From positions 1 to 26,335 of the IMG/VR virus record IMGVR_UViG_3300027797_001314: DNA of 26,335 bases; one strand, given 5' to 3'. The stretch comes from a virus. Both the position numbers and the translations under genes were made by a program. Below, piece after piece: positions 24,157-26,335 of this stretch. Position 1 is the first letter of the stretch. Each line of letters opens with the position of its first letter. Below the pieces are notes generated by a model. The model did not search any database and was not told where the DNA came from. It saw only the letters and a list, made by a program, of their open reading frames with translations.

Positions 24157-24804
24157 TTAAGGAAGCAAATTCTGGTACATTTCTACTACAGCTTCGGCAG
24201 TGGGTCCAAGATAATCATTGTTTATAATTTCAAAATCTATAGAATCTTTCCAGAATAATCTAAGTTCTGTAGTAGCGTTTTCTTCTATAGTAGTGCCGTG
24301 AGGGTACCATGTTAAGGTCTCAATAAGGTTAATTTTCGGATACCCTACAAGTTTTCCTTGTTTGTTATCAAATATCCACCGGTGGTGGATCCCACCCCTA
24401 TATTGATCTCTATACTGTAATTCGTAATACTTGCTAGGTACTGCAATAAATCCTTCTTTGGCAATTCGGGGCATATATTTTAATGCGGCCATGGGATATG
24501 CAATATCCTCTAAGGTATGTGTACAATTACAAAAATCAAACTTGCCGTGTTGTTCAACATACTCAAATATTTGAACCCAATCTTCGTATGAATTCATATC
24601 TCCTAAAAAAGAGTGTTTATTTTCTAGATTATTAGGACGAAGATCAAACGTGTGCGTTAACAAACTCGGATTAAATGGATTATGACTAGCACCAATATCA
24701 ATCAATGTAAAGTTTTGGGTTCGCTCTTTTAGAATGGCTACATGACTGAGGACTTCTGGTCGCCCGTATAATTCTTCTTGGTGTATGTATAGCTGTTGTG
24801 GCAA
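24157..24804 (-). CDS. class I SAM-dependent methyltransferase-like protein
   Basis: 215 aa from a TTG start (codon at 24802-24804) with GGAG about 8 nt upstream. LIDIGASHNP (34-43) fits the SAM-binding motif I, TFDLRP (52-57) supplies the acidic residue after beta-2, and FDFCNCTHTLEDI (89-101) fits motif II, followed by RIAKEGFIAVPSKYYE (113-128) as the usual motif III strand. A C-terminal GIHHRWIF block is unusual. This fits sugar- or small-molecule-type methyltransferases seen in phage and bacterial glycan clusters; substrate unknown. A CTTAAATA box lies about 30 nt upstream. Confidence 0.7.
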   Translation of the reverse strand: MPQQLYIHQEELYGRPEVLSHVAILKERTQNFTLIDIGASHNPFNPSLLTHTFDLRPNNLENKHSFLGDMNSYEDWVQIFEYVEQHGKFDFCNCTHTLEDIAYPMAALKYMPRIAKEGFIAVPSKYYELQYRDQYRGGIHHRWIFDNKQGKLVGYPKINLIETLTWYPHGTTIEENATTELRLFWKDSIDFEIINNDYLGPTAEAVVEMYQNLLP

Positions 24805-24833
24805 AATATTCTCCGTCGTAAAAAAGACGTATA

Positions 24834-24841
24834 TATTTAAG
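24834..24841 (-). promoter_or_regulatory. late-type promoter CTTAAATA for the methyltransferase-like gene
   Basis: On the minus strand TAAATA sits in the 70-nt gap and would give a leader of about 24 nt with GGAG before the TTG start. It overlaps TTAAGTATACAC (24837-24848), a 12-mer also found in the gp32 leader. Confidence 0.4.
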
Positions 24842-24874
24842 TATACACGGCTTTAGAGAAGATACAACTGGAAT

Positions 24875-25840
24875 TTAGGTCGAACATCCTTCACCGTGCA
24901 GGGTGGTTGAGAGTTCAATTTTGTTAGCTAACGATATTTTATCAGCTAACTTACTGCCTGCTTCTACTTTAATCTCAAGATCAAATGATACTCGTTTATT
25001 TCCACTGATTTCAAATCCCTTGTCGCCTCTTCCTGTTGCATATATTACTTGATAAAAGCGACATTGTTTATCAAGTACCTTATTATTTTCGTCGTAGATA
25101 GTTGCTACTATCCAAGGAGTTTCGCCCAATCTTGACGTGATGTTTAAAGCTAACATTCGATCATTAAAATAAAATGTATCAACTGCGGCAAATATACTAT
25201 CTTTTTTTCTTGAAATAACTGTGACCGCTGTATCAGTTCTTTTATTAACTGCGATCACCTGCATGGCCTCTTTTAATGCTGTCAAATACGCCTGGTTCCA
25301 ACTAATAATAAACGGAACTGTAATAATTGCGTCTCTATCTTTATCAATAAAGACAGTCGGTTGGGACTGTTCAACGATGAACGCTCGTTTTGGATAGTCG
25401 TTGACTATCTGACTCACAAACTTGTCTGCAGAATTTCTCTCCTTCAGCAGAGACTGATACTGGGTTCCAATCACCCCGCCGCTAAGACTTTGTTGATCCT
25501 TGCCTGCATTTAATTTTTGATCTGCCATCTTACTGGGTCTAACCCACACATCGGCCTCTACTGTGTAACCATTTTTATCTTGGATAACATCGGTAATGAC
25601 ATATTTTTCAATGTAGCCTGCGCTGTAATTTCCCACTTCGTCTTTGATAAGGCGCTTTTTGTTTGCTTCCAAATTAGAAGTTACAACAATGCCTGAAACT
25701 TCCTCTATGGCCTTACGATGAAGGTCAGCAGTGGCTTCGGGCGGAGTACGGCCTTGTCCTACAGCCTTGACCATACGGGTCTCTTGTGCAGATACACTAG
25801 CGGCTATCATAACCGCTAGTATGCAAACAAGCCGTTTCAT
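24875..25840 (-). CDS. exported protein with signal peptide, FlgT/LPP20-like N-terminal domain
   Basis: 321 aa. The N-terminus MKRLVCILAVMIAASVSA is a clear Sec signal peptide with an AxA cleavage site (SVSA before QET); no lipobox cysteine follows it, so a periplasmic or secreted protein is predicted. After it, VGQGRTPPEATADLHRKAIE and VSGIVVTS, then KNGYTVEADVWV, resemble the N-terminal domain of the periplasmic flagellar protein FlgT and related LPP20-type proteins. The rest is beta-rich. It overlaps the gene upstream by 4 nt (ATGA), and the two may form one system. I recall curli-secretion-like genes (CsgG, CsgF) in some marine T4-like phages, which would fit, but no CsgG is in the window. 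Confidence 0.7.
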   Translation of the reverse strand: MKRLVCILAVMIAASVSAQETRMVKAVGQGRTPPEATADLHRKAIEEVSGIVVTSNLEANKKRLIKDEVGNYSAGYIEKYVITDVIQDKNGYTVEADVWVRPSKMADQKLNAGKDQQSLSGGVIGTQYQSLLKERNSADKFVSQIVNDYPKRAFIVEQSQPTVFIDKDRDAIITVPFIISWNQAYLTALKEAMQVIAVNKRTDTAVTVISRKKDSIFAAVDTFYFNDRMLALNITSRLGETPWIVATIYDENNKVLDKQCRFYQVIYATGRGDKGFEISGNKRVSFDLEIKVEAGSKLADKISLANKIELSTTLHGEGCST

Positions 25841-26335
25841 TGGAAGCGTTTGCGTAATTGGGCGGCAGCACGATCCGATTCAAGATCCCAACGGATAGTA
25901 ACCGAAATCTCTTGCTGGCCCACAGGCTCTTCCTTGATTGTTTTGAAGCCTTTTAGCATTGCCTCAGCATTTGCACTAATGTTACGAGTAACTGTACGGG
26001 CAGTATCGTTTGCGTTTTCACGATTAACTGTATTGAGCTTTTGGGCTTCTTTGTCGCTCATCTCGCTCTTGTCTGAGGTGATAGAATCCTTAGCCTTCTC
26101 AATGTGTTTGGCCATAACAGTAGTTACACGGTTACTGGTAACCTTTTCATTTAAGAAGTGTGCTACATTTGCGCTGGCTTCCATGCGAGCCACTTTGCGG
26201 GCTTCGCCGACTTGTACGGCAGTGGCACCGTTAGTCCATGCAACTGCTGTTGACTCAATTGCTGTAACGTCACATTCTGACTTGCCTAGTTTGTACCAAG
26301 CACAATCAGTTTCGATCTTAATACCTTCGCTAACA
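25837..26335 (-). CDS. partial protein of LPP20-like type, 5' end outside window
   Basis: The frame stays open to the right edge, so the ATG at 26193 is internal. The visible 165 residues have two early cysteines (TDCAWYKLGKSEC), then GEARKVARMEASANVAHFLN, which resembles the A-x3-A-x2-A-x2-L helix of LPP20/FlgT-type domains, a charged helical middle (SDKSEMSDKEAQKLNTVNRE) and a strand ending ISVTIRWD. The likeness to the next gene product suggests they are distant paralogues acting together at the cell envelope. A signal peptide would lie outside the window. The ATGA overlap implies coupled translation. Confidence 0.6.
   Translation of the reverse strand, partial: VSEGIKIETDCAWYKLGKSECDVTAIESTAVAWTNGATAVQVGEARKVARMEASANVAHFLNEKVTSNRVTTVMAKHIEKAKDSITSDKSEMSDKEAQKLNTVNRENANDTARTVTRNISANAEAMLKGFKTIKEEPVGQQEISVTIRWDLESDRAAAQLRKRFQ

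Noticed and set aside
1-26335. tRNA genes, CRISPR arrays, insertion sequences, integrase or attachment sites
   Set aside because: Gaps between genes are nearly all shorter than 140 nt, and none contains a cloverleaf, regular repeats or terminal inverted repeats.

Overview
The window is a compact piece of a tailed-phage genome from the T4-like myoviruses. Eight products are recognisable as T4 core proteins (large and small terminase, gp4, gp48, gp32, UvsX, UvsW, gp41), with gp61 and UvsY also well supported and gp62 probable. The accessory genes (AlgH/YqgE, fatty acid desaturase, DUF5672 glycosyltransferase, small conserved proteins) are the kind found in marine T4-like phages. No photosynthesis gene, tRNA, integrase, insertion sequence or CRISPR array is visible. 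A marine heterotroph host is an inference only.

Nearly everything is on the minus strand, so transcription runs right to left. Right end (about 20.9-26.3 kb): two probably exported proteins, a methyltransferase-like protein, tail tube cap gp48, a small conserved protein, head-completion nuclease gp4, small terminase gp16 and an unknown protein. Middle (15.5-20.9 kb): two large, acidic, low-complexity proteins flank the large terminase gp17. Replication and recombination block (3.2-15.4 kb): gp32, UvsX, an acidic small protein, UvsY, an unknown 405-aa protein, UvsW, a run of small conserved genes including a probable gp62 and a miniature DnaE-like protein, then a tail-type structural protein, gp61 primase and gp41 helicase. 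Left end (0-3.2 kb): a plus-strand pair (AlgH/YqgE-like protein and desaturase) faces minus-strand nucleotidyltransferase, glycosyltransferase and HAD phosphatase genes.

Intergenic regions are short but informative. A motif close to the T4 late promoter (TATAAATA, more loosely NNTAAATA) occurs at most operon heads. At six genes it ends only 5-6 nt before the ATG with no Shine-Dalgarno sequence, which predicts leaderless late mRNAs. Genes such as gp32, uvsX and the 407-aa gene instead have clear AAGGA/AAGGGG sites 7-8 nt before the ATG. A perfect hairpin terminator separates the 407-aa gene from gp17, and a hairpin sits at the predicted 5' end of the gp32 mRNA.

The items most worth a second look are the 192-aa DnaE-like protein at 6942-7520, which keeps the PolIII alpha catalytic aspartates in about a sixth of the usual length, the leaderless late-promoter layout, the palindromic two-way promoter at 1905-1929, and the exported protein pair at the right edge.
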